The notes below the pieces were generated by a model that made no database searches, was not told the DNA's origin, and saw only the letters and a program-made list of their open reading frames with translations. A stretch of DNA of 64,000 nucleotides from contig NW_025062479.1 of NCBI RefSeq assembly GCF_000002995.4, forward strand, positions 143,501 to 207,500, given 5' to 3'. This DNA is from Brugia malayi. Taxonomy: Eukaryota > Nematoda > Chromadorea > Rhabditida > Onchocercidae. This document shows, piece after piece, positions 24,812 through 37,528 of the stretch (position 1 is the stretch's first letter; each line of letters opens with the position of its first letter). A program made the translations under genes and the position numbers.

Positions 24812-25376
24812 ATGAAGAAGACGAAAGCTCAACCGGAATCAGTAGAACCTATCTTAGCTTCCATGCACGCACGGTGCACTTCCATTCAGGATAGCATAAT
24901 AATCGCAATACGGTATGATTGAATTTTTGTTTCTATCGAAGCAAATGAATCCGTCTAACGAGTCGGATTGAATAGAAAATTTAAGAAATTCCGAATATCT
25001 AGAATGCCTCTTTCCTTTCTATTTGAAGTAAAACAAAAATCTGAATTTATTATTCGATGAAACTTGAGGTTCAATAAATTTCGAAAGAATCGACTAACTC
25101 TGAAAAGTGTATTGCAGATGGATTTATGTTGCTATTTCCATTATCTTATTTCTAATGGTATGCGCTTTTATCATATTATTTCTCAACTGTTTTCAACTGT
25201 ACGAACAGAAAATCTGTGGAGAGGAAAATATAAATCGGAAAGAAAATGTGGGAAGGAGCGAAACAACACAACAGCAACCGCTTATTTTGACACCAAAGAT
25301 TGAATTTTTTAGAATTTTACGGATTTGTTTGAATTTTTTAAACAGAGAAAAGCAATTTTGTATTATGGCTAGTTAA
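24812..25376 (+). CDS. Small single-pass membrane protein
   Basis: Two exons, 24812-24912 and 25118-25376, donor CG|GTATGA and acceptor TATTGCAG. Phase 2 joins to one frame of 119 residues. The N-terminal ~35 residues are hydrophilic (MKKTKAQPESVEP). One strong helix spans the junction (RWIYVAISIILFLMVCAFII), followed by a polar Glu/Asn/Gln-rich tail with a TTQQQPLILTP segment and a hydrophobic basic C-terminus. The topology suggests a small type II or tail-exposed membrane protein. The splice junction falling inside a perfect helix is good support. No family was recognised. Confidence 0.6.
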
Positions 25377-27312
25377 TATGAGAGAATAAAGGATATTATT
25401 AATTGAATGATACCGTAAGACGGACACTTGTTGTGGCTATGTCGTCATCTAATAGCTAATAATTTAAAACCAACAGATAGATTGGGATTATGCTAATTAT
25501 ATGAATACTGTTGGTAATAGAAATGCACAGAAATCAGAGTAATTGAAACCGAAGAGAGTTCTATCATCGGGACTATAACTTGCAGAAGTAAATTCATTTG
25601 GAATCAGAAGTTGTTGTTGACATTTCTTCGAGAAGGTCCTAACACACTGCAATTACTCTCGAAATAAGCATGTCGCACATCACTCCGCTCGTTGTTGTGG
25701 TCACAACTAATTTTGCGGGACATTCGAATGGCCATCATAGCACATAGTTATTTCAGTTGTAGAAAATCATTTTCGGTGAACACGATGTCAGTATACTTTA
25801 TCATTCGCTATTAATTGCAACCATTTTGTATTAGTATGACACTACTTAATACTAACGACAGCAACGATAACAACGAGACTGCCATACTTGCTACCGATGA
25901 TTAATTAATAACAAGCAGGGAAAATAAATACTGTTGCTTGTTTGGAATACTTTATTCTCTCTACTATTATTCGTAATTGAAGATCCGTCTTGCAGTTTCT
26001 ATATAAGCAGTCCCAGAACAATGTTCCACGAAACCTATCGTTATATCAAAGTCGTACAATTTCTGGCAATGTTGATTTTTTTTGCTGTATTTCCAGCACA
26101 CACTATTTTTTTTTAAATTATCAATTCACTTAGCAAAATACTATCTTGGTATTAGAATTATTCCTTCGTTTGTATGTCAGTCAAAACTGTTTTATGGACT
26201 CTTTGAAATGAACTCACCAGACTTTTCTGAAAGTACTATTAGATGGAAGGCAGATCAAGCCATCTGTTCTGATTGACAGTTATACAATAGTGTCTTCTTG
26301 AAATTGCTCCATGTTTTTTGAAACTATACTTTGTGTTGCTCTACTCTTTTGCGATACGTCAACAAGTTAAAGAAAGCATAAGCATGCAACCTAGATCTTT
26401 CAAGGTGCAACACTCCAGGTGTAACATCATATACTGTGTGATAGATTTTATTTCCCAAACTAAACCATTCCTGTACCATTTAACCAGAACTAAATCTCGT
26501 TGATCCCTCAGCCTTTTAATGTATTTTACTGATACATGTTTAATCCCAATCGACACAACCACCCTTCACTTGTAATTAATTCCTCATTGAACGTTACGCC
26601 TCTCAACATAAATTGTGTGCACAACACACCATTTTCAATAGAATGCAAACATTTCTACCGATCTTGAGATAGGACAAATCCCTTGCCTATAGTCCGAGTT
26701 TTTCTAATCTCGTTTAATTTCGTGTGCTCAACAAGCTGATAACTTTTTCATTGTTTATTCATTTTCCATTTTTCACTGCATGCAAACGGTGTAAAAGTGA
26801 GAAATATGCAAAACATCTCGAAATCACAAACTTGCCTTTTTGTATTAATATCAGTGCTAACACTTAACAAGCTTCACACAAACCAACCTACCAGGATTCT
26901 GACGCAAATCCAATCACTGAATAATTTCTGTAATCATTCATCTTATTTCCTCCTTTAGAACAGTCACCACTCAGGGATTTCCAGTTATTAAAAATTTTTT
27001 CCGAAGAGTAGGCGGCAATACTGATCACTTTCTCGTGAAAACACTTAATGAATAGCGAGTATTACTAGTATTGAGATAGAAGTATATAATGATTTGTACA
27101 AAACAATAGTTGTAGCATCCAAGAAATAACATATACAGATACAAGCATAACAAAACATATGAATAAAAATTGAACTAAGTCAATAAATATAATTCAGAAT
27201 GATAACATATAGGACATAATGTGCCAAAATGAAAGTGAATATTTCTCTTTTATATATAGAAAAAAGATACAGAAGAATAGAATTCTCTGTTGATATCAAT
27301 AAAACAGGAAAC
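25377..27312. other. Intergenic, no gene seen
   Basis: AT-rich, with no exon chain. It should hold the 3' UTRs of the two converging flanking genes. Short ORFs at 25934-26276 and 26318-26562 show no family or splice support. Confidence 0.5.
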
Positions 27313-29136
27313 TCAATAACTGCCCAACATTAGCGAACCTGTTGGTGGCGAGGAAGTGGTACAATATCCTGAGCTTATACTTGAACAACTTGATGACAAT
27401 GATAGATTTCCGGAATAACTATCAATAAAAGATCGGAACCCAGGAGAATGGTGCCGGTTATGGCCTCCCATAGATATTGACGATGTTTTGGCAATAATTG
27501 CAGAACCGTTCTGCGACGAAAAATACATGAAAGCGCTTAAATGCGATTCACTCGCAGCAGCATTTGGTATAGCGTAACGCAAAGCTGGATGTTGCTCTGC
27601 ATGTGTCACCAATTTTGCTGGTACGCTGCCTAACTTATAGCGACCTGAATTCAATTCCGATATAGACAGTGGAAGAGATGTGTCACCTTCGGACAACCAG
27701 GGATGATGCCGTATATATTCCAAATCACAACGTTCGTCCGCATCATACTTTAAACATTCCATAATCAGATTCTTACAACCTAAAATTGAACTCCTTGACA
27801 TATTTCGCTTCTTATTCGACTACACCGATATTATCAAAAATGCTATAAGAATTTCCAGAATGTATTAACAAAAAAACGAACATTTTGAAACATGTCGTCG
27901 CCAAACTAATGGTCCTCGGCAAACAATGTCTTCGTCACGATGGAATGGAATATCTCCGCAAACCATATCGTACAACAAAATTCCTAGTGACCATACAGTT
28001 GCCTTGCAACTATCATACTCGGAACGAAGAATCCATTCCGGCGGACTATACACACGTGTCCCTGCAAATGTAAATTCCGAATATATGCCAAGCATATAAC
28101 ATTAATCCAGTTGATTAAATAAGTGGAAAAGAAAGTTACCTTCAAAATCGGTAAATTTTTGATCCTTTGTTTTGTAAAATGCACCAGAACCGAAGTCAAC
28201 CAACTTCAAATGTCCAGTTTTTAAATTCACAATCAAATTTTCATCTTTAATATCTCGATGGACAACATTCGCATCCTCACAAGCTTTCACAGTATCCACA
28301 ACCTTCAAACAAAGCAAATTTCATTTGCTAAAAAAGTGACAATAATCCAAAATATAAACTATATGAATCACCTGTTTGAAAAAACTACGTGCAATTCTTT
28401 CATCTAATGCGCCGTGCTCTGATATATAATCAAACAAGTCCTGACACGGCGACGGTCGCTCCATCACAATCAGGAATCCATCTGGTCGCTCAAACCAATC
28501 ATACATTTGAATTACGCCCAGTATTTTTGTACATTTCATTAGAAGGACTATCTCCATAGGTAACTTCATATCGGTGCTAGGAATCTAAAAAGTGTAAAAT
28601 GCATTAGTAAGAGAGCTTTTTTTTTTCACACAAAAATAACCCAAATCATCCTTAACATCGACTGAAAATGGTTAGAAAAAGTACCCTTCTTAGGTTGTTC
28701 CAAAAAAAAAAAAAGGCATGCATAAACTTCTACCTTTTGCCAACCGGTTACGTTATTTCTTGATACGTACTTCACTGCCACTGGCAAACCATCAATTACA
28801 CGAAACCCAGAATACACAGTCCCAAAGCCACCGCGTCCTAATTCTGGTCCAAGTTTGTACTGCTTTTTGAAGCTTGCATAATCATGTCCTTGAAAACAGT
28901 GACACTTTCCGATCTCTGCAAGAGACTCACAAAGTCAAAAAAAACGTGCAAGCTATTCTTGATGATAGCTTGCATCCTAATCTCCACTTACGAAACATCT
29001 TGTATCATACTGCAAACCAGTCAATTGCAGATCACTTACCATCTAATCCAGTTCTTGCATACAGTTGTTTTTCTCATATTAACAACTGAGTGCAATTAGG
29101 CCAGTCGGACGGGAACATTCCTTGATGAGCGCGCCG

Positions 29137-29173
<37 letters not shown>

Positions 29174-29309
29174 CATAACACGTAAGATATACCTAAGATA
29201 TTCATAAGTAGCAATACATACCTTGTCTGAAATCAACACATGACGATGAAGATGGTGTGGTGGTTGAACCGCGATTGTCAAGCACTAATTTACGAGCGTT
29301 TTTCAACAT
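27313..29309 (-). CDS. PIM/PRK-family serine/threonine kinase
   Basis: Constitutively active-type CaMK-group kinase related to vertebrate PIM-1 and C. elegans PRK-1/PRK-2. Exons: 29309-29222, 28888-28734, 28584-28372, 28302-28140, 28061-27882, 27779-27313; all phases agree, giving 421 residues. Motifs: glycine loop [12 protein letters not shown] (46-57), catalytic lysine in VAVKY (K69), PIM-type hinge with proline [11 protein letters not shown], catalytic loop HRDIKDEN (167-174), DFGSG (188-192), TRVYSPPEW in place of APE, and [18 protein letters not shown]. The absence of Asp before VWSLG also matches PIM. After the kinase domain (HHPWL) there is an extension of about 110 residues rich in Ser/Gly, longer than in PIM-1. 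Intron 1 contains an (AT)n tract. Which PRK paralogue it is remains open. Confidence 0.96.
29140..29169. repeat. (AT)n microsatellite
   Basis: About 15 uninterrupted AT units inside intron 1 (29221-28889) of the PIM-like kinase gene. Likely length-polymorphic. Confidence 0.9.
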
Positions 29310-30852
29310 TTCAATTGAACGTGCTTAGTTACTAAGTATCGAATATGTTAAGTTGCAAATATGTTACACTCCCAAAAAATGAAAGTATAAATTAATAATC
29401 TGAAAATGTCGACATACATATGTTTCATCATTTAATTACGTAACATGAGACGTATCGGTAGTTTTACAGAAAGAAAGTTGCGTGCAAATAGAAGGAAATT
29501 AAGAACAAGGAAAGTAACACTAGCAGGTAACTTCCTCTTGTCACTAAATATATCAAATTGCTATTGACCAAAAGAAATACTTGTAATTAACCTCCTTATA
29601 GCGGCAATTGACTTTATAAATATATTAGTGAAGAAATATATTCCTTCTGGCATAAAATCTGCACAAGAGGAAGCATCACAACCAAATCAAAGGTCTATCT
29701 TCACTACAAAGGAACGGTATGATTATCAGTATAAAGACAAAGTTTATTAGCGCTAATGAGAGAAAAGTACAGGCGGATGACACAGACTTATGAATAGATG
29801 ATGAACAGTATTTGTGATAATCAATAAGTGGAAAGGATAAGAAATCTGCTTAATAATATCTATCCATACACATCAATCTCCCAAACAATAATGAGTTCAG
29901 CGGGGGCGAACAGAAACGGACGGAGGGAGAAGTGGGAGTACGAAATGGGACATAACTTGACAGTGCTCAGTACTTACAGCTCTTTTTCTTCTTCTCTACT
30001 AGACAGACAAGTGGAAAGAAAAGCCCTTGGCATCTACCCAAAACTTCCTTTTCCCGAGAAAACCTTTAGGAATGTTCTAGCCAGACTTTTAACAGTGGGA
30101 GAGAAAGAGAGGAAATGGGAGGAATGCAGAAGAACAACTCCTGACTGCAAGCCCTATGCACCTCTATTGTAGGAGGACCCGGGATTGCTACTGCCGCACT
30201 GCTCCTGCTGTCCCCGTACGGAAACATAACAAGGCCTCCTATCCTCCTCTCCAGTTTGCGTTGTATTTCCACAGAAAACAGGAGGCGAGCAGACGGAAGC
30301 TTGCGAGGGAGGGATGGTGTCAGGCGGTTTCTGTTCATAGCCTAAGGAGCATAAAGAAGCAACCACCTTACAGGCAGTTCATACTCATTTCCGCCCTTCT
30401 TTTTTCTCTCGCCGGAAGTTACTGTGGGACGGAGGCTATTGTCTTGTCCCGGACCTCTGGAACTTCTTAAAGTGTGAAGGAGCGAAAGAAGCTAACGATA
30501 CACTCACATCTCCTTGAATTCTTCCCTATTAATAAGTGACGGAGAGAGCGAATTGAATAGGAAATTTACATACAGTCCTTTCTAGTAATTGTAGCAAATG
30601 CTGCAATTATTAGAAAAGGTCGGGAAGAAAAAAACATTCCGAAATGAGATGTTCAGAAAGATATATGTCTGTGAAGCTGACATGCTTAACACCACTACGC
30701 TTATCTGTCTCCACTTTATTTCCGGGTATATTGCAAGAATATGAGATGTCAATTAGGAATTATCAGGAAATACCACATTGTCGCAACATTCATATGTTGT
30801 ACGATGAGAGATTAAGCATTTCCTGTAGTGCCGTAGCATTCCATACACACAA

Positions 30853-30966
30853 CTATATAAATGAACGAGTTGCACTTTTCATCACTGAACAAAATCACAG
30901 TAGTATTCAACTCTATCTGCTTAAATCATCCCTTCCGTCCTATATAAATGAACAAGTTGCACTTTT
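30853..30966. repeat. Near-identical 27-bp direct repeat
   Basis: CTATATAAATGAACGAGTTG (plus CACTTTT) at 30853-30879 recurs at 30940-30966 with a single G-to-A change; the spacing is 87 bp. Intergenic, function unknown. Confidence 0.8.
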
Positions 30967-31399
30967 TTTAGTTTTACTTTGCACAGATAAATATTCCCTC
31001 AACAATAAGCTGACACAGAGAAACTGAAATTAAGCAAAGAAATGCCAGCTTGAACAGCTATCCACCATCAGAGAAACTCCGGAAGCATTTTGTAAAATAC
31101 GAAAATAAATTTCTAGAAACCTGCCCATGCGATAATATTATGTAGTTGGTATGAATACTACCCATTGAGAAGTAATGATAAGCTAGGAAACGTGGAAAAG
31201 TTGGGGAACTATTGAAAGATATGAGTGGAGAGAGCAGTACTCAGTAAATTCTGGGTAAAGGTGAAGGAAGGGTTCCTGGCTAGGCAAATACAGGTACAGT
31301 TGGAGACGCAAAATAGGGAACGAGGAATTCTTTGCCTGACGAAATGACGATACACTCAGCATACAGCAGTAGCAGCAACAGCAATGACGTGACGTGCCA

Positions 31400-32170
31400 C
31401 ATATTTAGGCGGGGCGGGGAATTGGTTGAGATGCATACGAGCGAGAACAATAAGGTTAGCACGGGAGGGAGTAGAAGGAGTAACGAGCGAGCGGGACGAC
31501 AGACATATCTGAACGGGCTGAAGCATCATTCCAGAGAGCGTCCCACACAGACACTCCGTTCGCTTTCCCCGCTCCCGCCCCCGTCCCTTCCCAATGTCTG
31601 CCCGTCTGTCTGTACTCTGCATAGCCTCCGCCTCACATTTTTCCGCCCTATCTAATCCTTCTGGTACAGAGACAAGCAGACACATACATTCCAGACATTG
31701 TCCAGCTCTCCCGCCCTGGCATCCGGCCAAGTTTCCTGTAATTGGCAATTTGAGAAATTTTATTCCGAAAACTAGCCCAGGGGACATATGAACATGCAGA
31801 AGTTGCGTGCACTTCTGTTTGCGAGTCGACTTACGTGCGTCATACGTGCAGACATGGTCTCTATTTCGTATGACACTCCGCGACGTCTGATAAAACAGTG
31901 CATCGCAGAGAAATGCCAGTGTGTGGAATGGAATGGTGCCAAAATGAGATGCGATGTGTCCGGTGGAGCTCGTCGAGCACGTGTATAGGATGTGTGCAGC
32001 GCAATGCACTTACTACCAGACTGCCCCGCCTCCGTTCCGACATGCGTCCTTCGCGTTCCACAGTATGAATCGTCGTCTATCCTTTCCTGATATTCCGGAT
32101 ACGGATACGCATATGCCATGCGTCTTCATCCGGCGATATCTACTTCCTCTCCGTTCAACTCTCATTCATT
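31400..32170. other. GC-richer island in AT-rich DNA
   Basis: By eye the base composition rises well above the flanks, with C/G runs near 31560-31600 and many CG dinucleotides. Long frames are open on both strands here (for example minus 31356-32009), which is expected where stop codons become rare. No domain, splice pattern or start could be supported. It might be a promoter-like element or an untranslated exon. Confidence 0.4.
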
Positions 32171-34130
32171 CATGTATTGGAATTCTGCATAACAGCTAAA
32201 GACGTTCCTGGACAGTCCTATTGGACATCGGACTAATACATAGGCTAAAGTAATTTCTGCAACAAATGAATAATCAATGTGGATTGGTAACCCCAACTTC
32301 ATCCGCAAGCAAGGTCATTCTGCAAGTACAATCCATCTGGGTCATAAGTCATGATCTGAGGTCATCCGGGGCAGTACTGCATTGTTACATTGCAAGCTTT
32401 GCATGAATTTCTGCAGAGAATGGATAGTTGTTGTATGGGCGAAATTGTAAATCAATGTTACGTCAAGGTATTCCATGTCCATCTTTCTTCTTATCTGTCT
32501 CGTTTGCTAGTTTTCGATTCACGAAAATTTGCTTCTGGAAGGTGATAAGATTTCCGAGACGATTCTGCTATACAATTACATCATCAAAGGCTGATGTGTT
32601 ATTCTGTCAAAGTGAGTGAGTAGTTGTGCTAAAAGAAGTATTGCCTTGCAAAAAAAAGGCTTTTGGGATGTAACAGTTGATGAAACTGTCTCTTGATTAT
32701 GCTGGAAGTATCGCAGGAAGATTATAATTTGAGTGATTTGCTACATTTCCCTGAAATGGATGAATAAAAACAGATGAAATTTAAACACTGAATCATAGGG
32801 AATGAAGTGAAGAAAGGGAAGAACTGTTCAATTCTGCACCTTTGTCCCGGAAAATGACGCACAGAAGTACAGCAAATGTAAAGGAACGAATGTCATTTAG
32901 TGACAGCAAATTTTGGTTGATGTTTGGTTTACGATTGAAGTAAAATTTGCAAGTGCTTATGATTTTTTAGCGGTAGATCAACCTATGGCTAACTAAATTG
33001 AATAGATCGATTTCACGCATCTCCGATTTTATTCCTCCTTTGATTATTCACCACTTGTCTTATTTTCAAGCCTCCTTTGATGAAATTTTTTCTGGAAATG
33101 AAGCACAGGTAGGTTAATAATAGGCGAGAGAACTAATGAAGTCACTAGAGAAATGGATGGATAAATATTTAAATTTAGAAAAAGTTTGACGAGAATTTGA
33201 CACATGCTCATAACAAAGGATTGTTGGACAGATTGATGGGTCGCTTAGTCAGTCAGTCAGTCCATATTAGAATTGGTACTGATGATAAATGACAAAATGA
33301 GAGGATAAATGAACGGCATGAACTATATCCGGAAAAGAAGAAGCTAAATCGTCTCAAATTCTTCTCTGCAGTTTTCATTGCTAATCAATAAATCAGTGAT
33401 CGATTGAAGAACAATGAATACGAAAAGGAAGTAAATGTAAATGTTTGGAGACGATAAGAAACAGGGTGATGGAAAGGAAAATAAACTGGTTGTTCTATTA
33501 TAGTTCTCGTTTTGCATTCTTTATTTTCGCGGAAGTATTTCGTACTCTGATTCCCAGCACATAAATTATCCTGTGGCCATGACAATATTAAATGAGTAAA
33601 GAATGATGATGCAACTGACCCAATCTGATGGCATTGTCCGTCCTCAAAAATGTCCCATTGTGCTCCATACCTCATAAAAGCACATGTTTTAATATTTCGA
33701 AACCGATAGAAAGAAATAGAGAAAAGCGGAAGCAGAAGTTTCTGCAAGTAATAGATTAGTTGAAAAGCTGAACTTGGTAAAAAAAGAAAAAAAAAAGTAA
33801 AATAGTTTTAAATTAATTCAGAGTAGCTCTTAAAAACTGATAAAAATTGAATCCTTCAAAGATAATAAAAAACATAAGTTAATGATTGCAACACTGATCT
33901 AACTAAGCATTTTTCTGATCTAAATCTGACCACAAATTACAATTTATAGATGGCTAGCTGATGAGTGTTGTTGGGAAAACACAAAATTTCAAATTGAAAT
34001 TCACATGTTGTGCAAATAGTTCAAGACAAAAAAAAAGAAAGCAACAGCTCGTTAGTGTTGCTATTAACGTCACCAATTCAACTGAGAGCAAAGGTTACAT
34101 GGGGACAGCAGCATTCCAATGAACTCATAA

Positions 34131-34228
<98 letters not shown>
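34131..34228. repeat. (CT)n microsatellite
   Basis: About 49 CT units with one CC interruption near the start. The tract creates spurious Leu-Ser and Arg-Glu open frames on the two strands. Confidence 0.97.
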
Positions 34229-34229
<1 letters not shown>

Positions 34230-36343
34230 GATCATGATTACGCCATCTGTTGTGTTTGTCGTGTCCCTCTAACCCATTATTCAAAGAAGTACAAGACAAT
34301 GACATTGGCGCCCTCTTCTCAAATATTTCTTCACTGCTAATCCGTAATGGAAGTTAAGCAAATTGTAACAAACAATCTTTTTATACTTTTTTTTTTTCAA
34401 ATGAAAAGAGATCAAAACTAGAAATACGTTTCTCAGTGAAATAAAATGATGGGAAAGTTTAAGAGCTGAAAATATGTGTGTGAAGGAAAATGAATTTGTT
34501 TCAAACTATGTGACAACGAATTTATCCGTTTCTTTTAAATTGCTGAGGCATTTAAATTGTCCGTAATTCTTATAATTTTTTCTTTTTAGGGATGAAGATA
34601 AGGAAGGAAAGAGATGAAACAAACGAGTTATTATGAGTGAATATTGAATGAATGTGTCACAATTCTTTATCAGTTAATCAACATATTTCTTTTCAACTTT
34701 TTTTTTTTTTTTTTTGGAATTAATGTGATTTATGCGCTTAACACTAATTAATTAATGTCTACTGAGATTACATTTCCTTCATGACATTTTGACATTAAAA
34801 GTTATCCATGTATTTCGATGTTATCTTTTGAATTCTTCATGGCACCATCAATTCCACATAATAGGGGGAGAGGGGGAACATTGAATTTAAACTGAGACAT
34901 TGTTAATCACATTAATCGTTCTCTTCCATTTCTCAGTGAAAGTTACTGTCAACATTTTTGTTCACTTCATTTTACTCTCCGCCAATTGTAAGAGCTGTGC
35001 AATAATTGTGAATTTATTACTTCGTGAAAATAACTTTACTGTTTAATTGGGAATCGAATCCCTGTAATTTCTGTTACTATCACATTCACATCATTGGTTC
35101 AGCTAAACTTCTTTCTGTATTGATGGTTAGAATTTACTTTCATTCATTTCTTACGATTCTTTTTTAAGTATTTTCTTTCTTCATCTTCTATTGTAAAATT
35201 TCACTCAAACAATTTACCAAATTTTGTCAATTTCAGGAATTTAACTTGTAATGAAATATTCAGCTAGTGGAATATTAAAATTGTTGCATTCTGCAATAAC
35301 AACAATCTTTTTTTTTTTAATTTTATCTTTCAAACAGCCAATAGTTTGGGACGGTGAATAATGTGAAAGGTGAATGTATTAAAAACAAAAAGTATAGATT
35401 TTTTTTTTTCCAGCAATTTGACATTTCTTCAACAATCCCGAAATCTGCAGTAACTAATTGAATATTTTTGAAATAATTTCTGGAAAAAAAGCTAATTACA
35501 AAAATGTTCTCAGAAATGATATCCCAAACTAATCTCCTGCTTATGTTTGAAGATAATTACTAAATTATTTCTTTCAAATCATCATTAAAATACATATTAA
35601 GATATAAGTGCTTAGTTATTTCGTGTGTCGTTTATCTGTTCAAACTGCAACATGCATGCAGAAGTGCAAGTCTGGAGAGCAATTCGAAAGGAACTTAATA
35701 GGTATGGGGTGATGATATATGCTGCAAATATCAGATACAAAATTTTTTAAAAGATTTCTTAGATCTTTCCATAGTTACAATGATGTTTTGTCAATGTGAC
35801 AAAGAAAAAGCTATAGCGGCAACGATGGGCACACTGAATTGAATTTAAATTTTTACTAAATTTTTGCTAAATTTGAAAAGTTTTTTGTTTTTTTTTTTTG
35901 TAACAGCAAATTATAAAGCTAATTCAAAGTTGCATAATTCAATCTGCATTTAAATCTAAGATGACATAAATTGTTGTTTGTTAAAACCATTAAACATTGC
36001 TACAAAGCAGACGACTCTACTGTTTAATTCATGAATTATTATGATACTACTGATATTGAGCTGAAATGTAGCTGAATTGCTAATAAAATACAATAAAAAC
36101 ATGCTCAACTGCTAATGAAATATTTTAAGAATTTCCCTGCATATAAAATGTACTTTTCCATAAACTTGTTTACATCTTGAAAGCGAAGTCATACACTTTC
36201 TTATCGAGCAAATTCATAGCTCTCAAATATTCGAAATTTATCAATCTAGCACTTGTGAAAATGTTATGAAAAGATATGAGTATCAGTAGACACTACTACA
36301 AGAGATCCAATTTCGGGAAAATACTAAGTAACGGAAGAACTTG

Positions 36344-36489
36344 AATGATGATGATGATGATGATAATGATAATGATAATGATGATGATAATGATAATAAT
36401 AATGATGATGATGATAATGATAATGATAATGATGATGATAATGATAATGATAATAATGATGATGATAATGATAGTAATGATAATGATAG
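36344..36489. repeat. GAT/AAT minisatellite with higher-order repeat
   Basis: About 146 bp built from GAT and AAT triplets. A longer pattern (four GAT-type units, then alternating AATGAT units, then GAT units) recurs at least twice with a period of roughly 55-60 bp, pointing to secondary duplication on top of triplet slippage. Confidence 0.9.
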
Positions 36490-37450
36490 AAAGACTTGGT
36501 ATTAGTTATTAAAAGTGGATAATTACTGGGATGTTAATGTGGCCACATGATATGTTATAAAGATGAAGGAAGAAGAAGATCGCATTAGTAATTATCATAA
36601 TTGGGAGCAAGTTATGTCGTTTGATTTGATGATATTATCAGCGACAGAAATCATTTTTGAGGAATCGACGATCGTTATTAGAGATGTAAGATGACCTTGC
36701 ATGTCCTTTCTTGCTCTTGCCTCTTCCACAACCTTACCTTTCAATTCCAGTCTCTCCATCATCCTATTTGTACTTTTTGAGTTCAATTGTCTGTCTCCTT
36801 TTTTTCGGTAAGAAATATTATCTTATCATCTCATTTCCAAAAAGGTTATCATAAATTTCTGATCAGTTCTTTTGATGACTGATGTTATCATTTTTTCACC
36901 AGTCATTTGGTGAAACATCCGATCGATGTCTTTCTGAAGTGATCAGGATTAATGATGAAATTCTTATTTCAAATTCAAAGAACAAAATCTCAAGGATGAA
37001 AATTCCAACGTTTTAGTAAAAGATAAATACTAATTTCAAAAAAGGAGAACCATGAAACAGTGAATGAAAACAATGCATGAATTATTGCAAAAATTGAAAA
37101 CGTAACTTTGAGTACAAATTTAAGTGATTAGCATTTTCAAGAGCAAATTTTTTTTGTGTAATCCGATGAAATTCCTACAAATCTCAAATGATATAGGCTA
37201 TTCTGTTAATGTGATATGCTGCTTGCAGAAAAATAGCTGACAAAAGCACATTTATAGTGGAAATAATAAAATGGCAATTTTTAATATTACTTTTTCCATT
37301 CATTGATAAGAATAACAGTTTGCCAAAATCATTTTAATGTATGCTTATTCATTAGCGACATTTCAGCTCATTTGCCGCCTATCTTTATTCCTTTTCGTTT
37401 TTCTAAATGAAATGACACTATCACATCAAAGAGTAACGAAGGTTATAAAT

Positions 37451-37528
37451 CAGTAAAGTCTTTACTGACCCATCTTGATATTATCAAATATGTCATGCTC
37501 ATTAGTCATCACTATGACTAATGAGCAT
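37451..37528. repeat. Two adjacent perfect hairpins
   Basis: Hairpin 1: CAGTAAAG, one spacer base, CTTTACTG (37451-37467). Hairpin 2: ATGCTCATTAGTCAT (37495-37509), loop CACT, then its exact reverse complement (37514-37528). Intergenic, about 1 kb beyond the 3' end of the coiled-coil gene. Confidence 0.9.

Noticed and set aside
31356..32009. 217-codon open frame on the minus strand
   Set aside because: Lies in the GC-richer patch where stops are rare. The opposite strand is also open, and no domain, splice pattern or plausible start is seen.
34010..34305. Overlapping ORFs of Leu-Ser and Arg-Glu repeats
   Set aside because: Direct translation of the (CT)n microsatellite.
35040..35062. tRNA T-arm-like GGGATTCGATTCCC on the minus strand
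   Set aside because: No matching acceptor, D or anticodon arms in the surrounding 80 bases.
36595..36786. 63-codon charged minus-strand frame, possible extra coiled-coil exon
   Set aside because: The coiled-coil gene already ends with a stop at 38560, and no acceptor or donor pair ties this frame to it.
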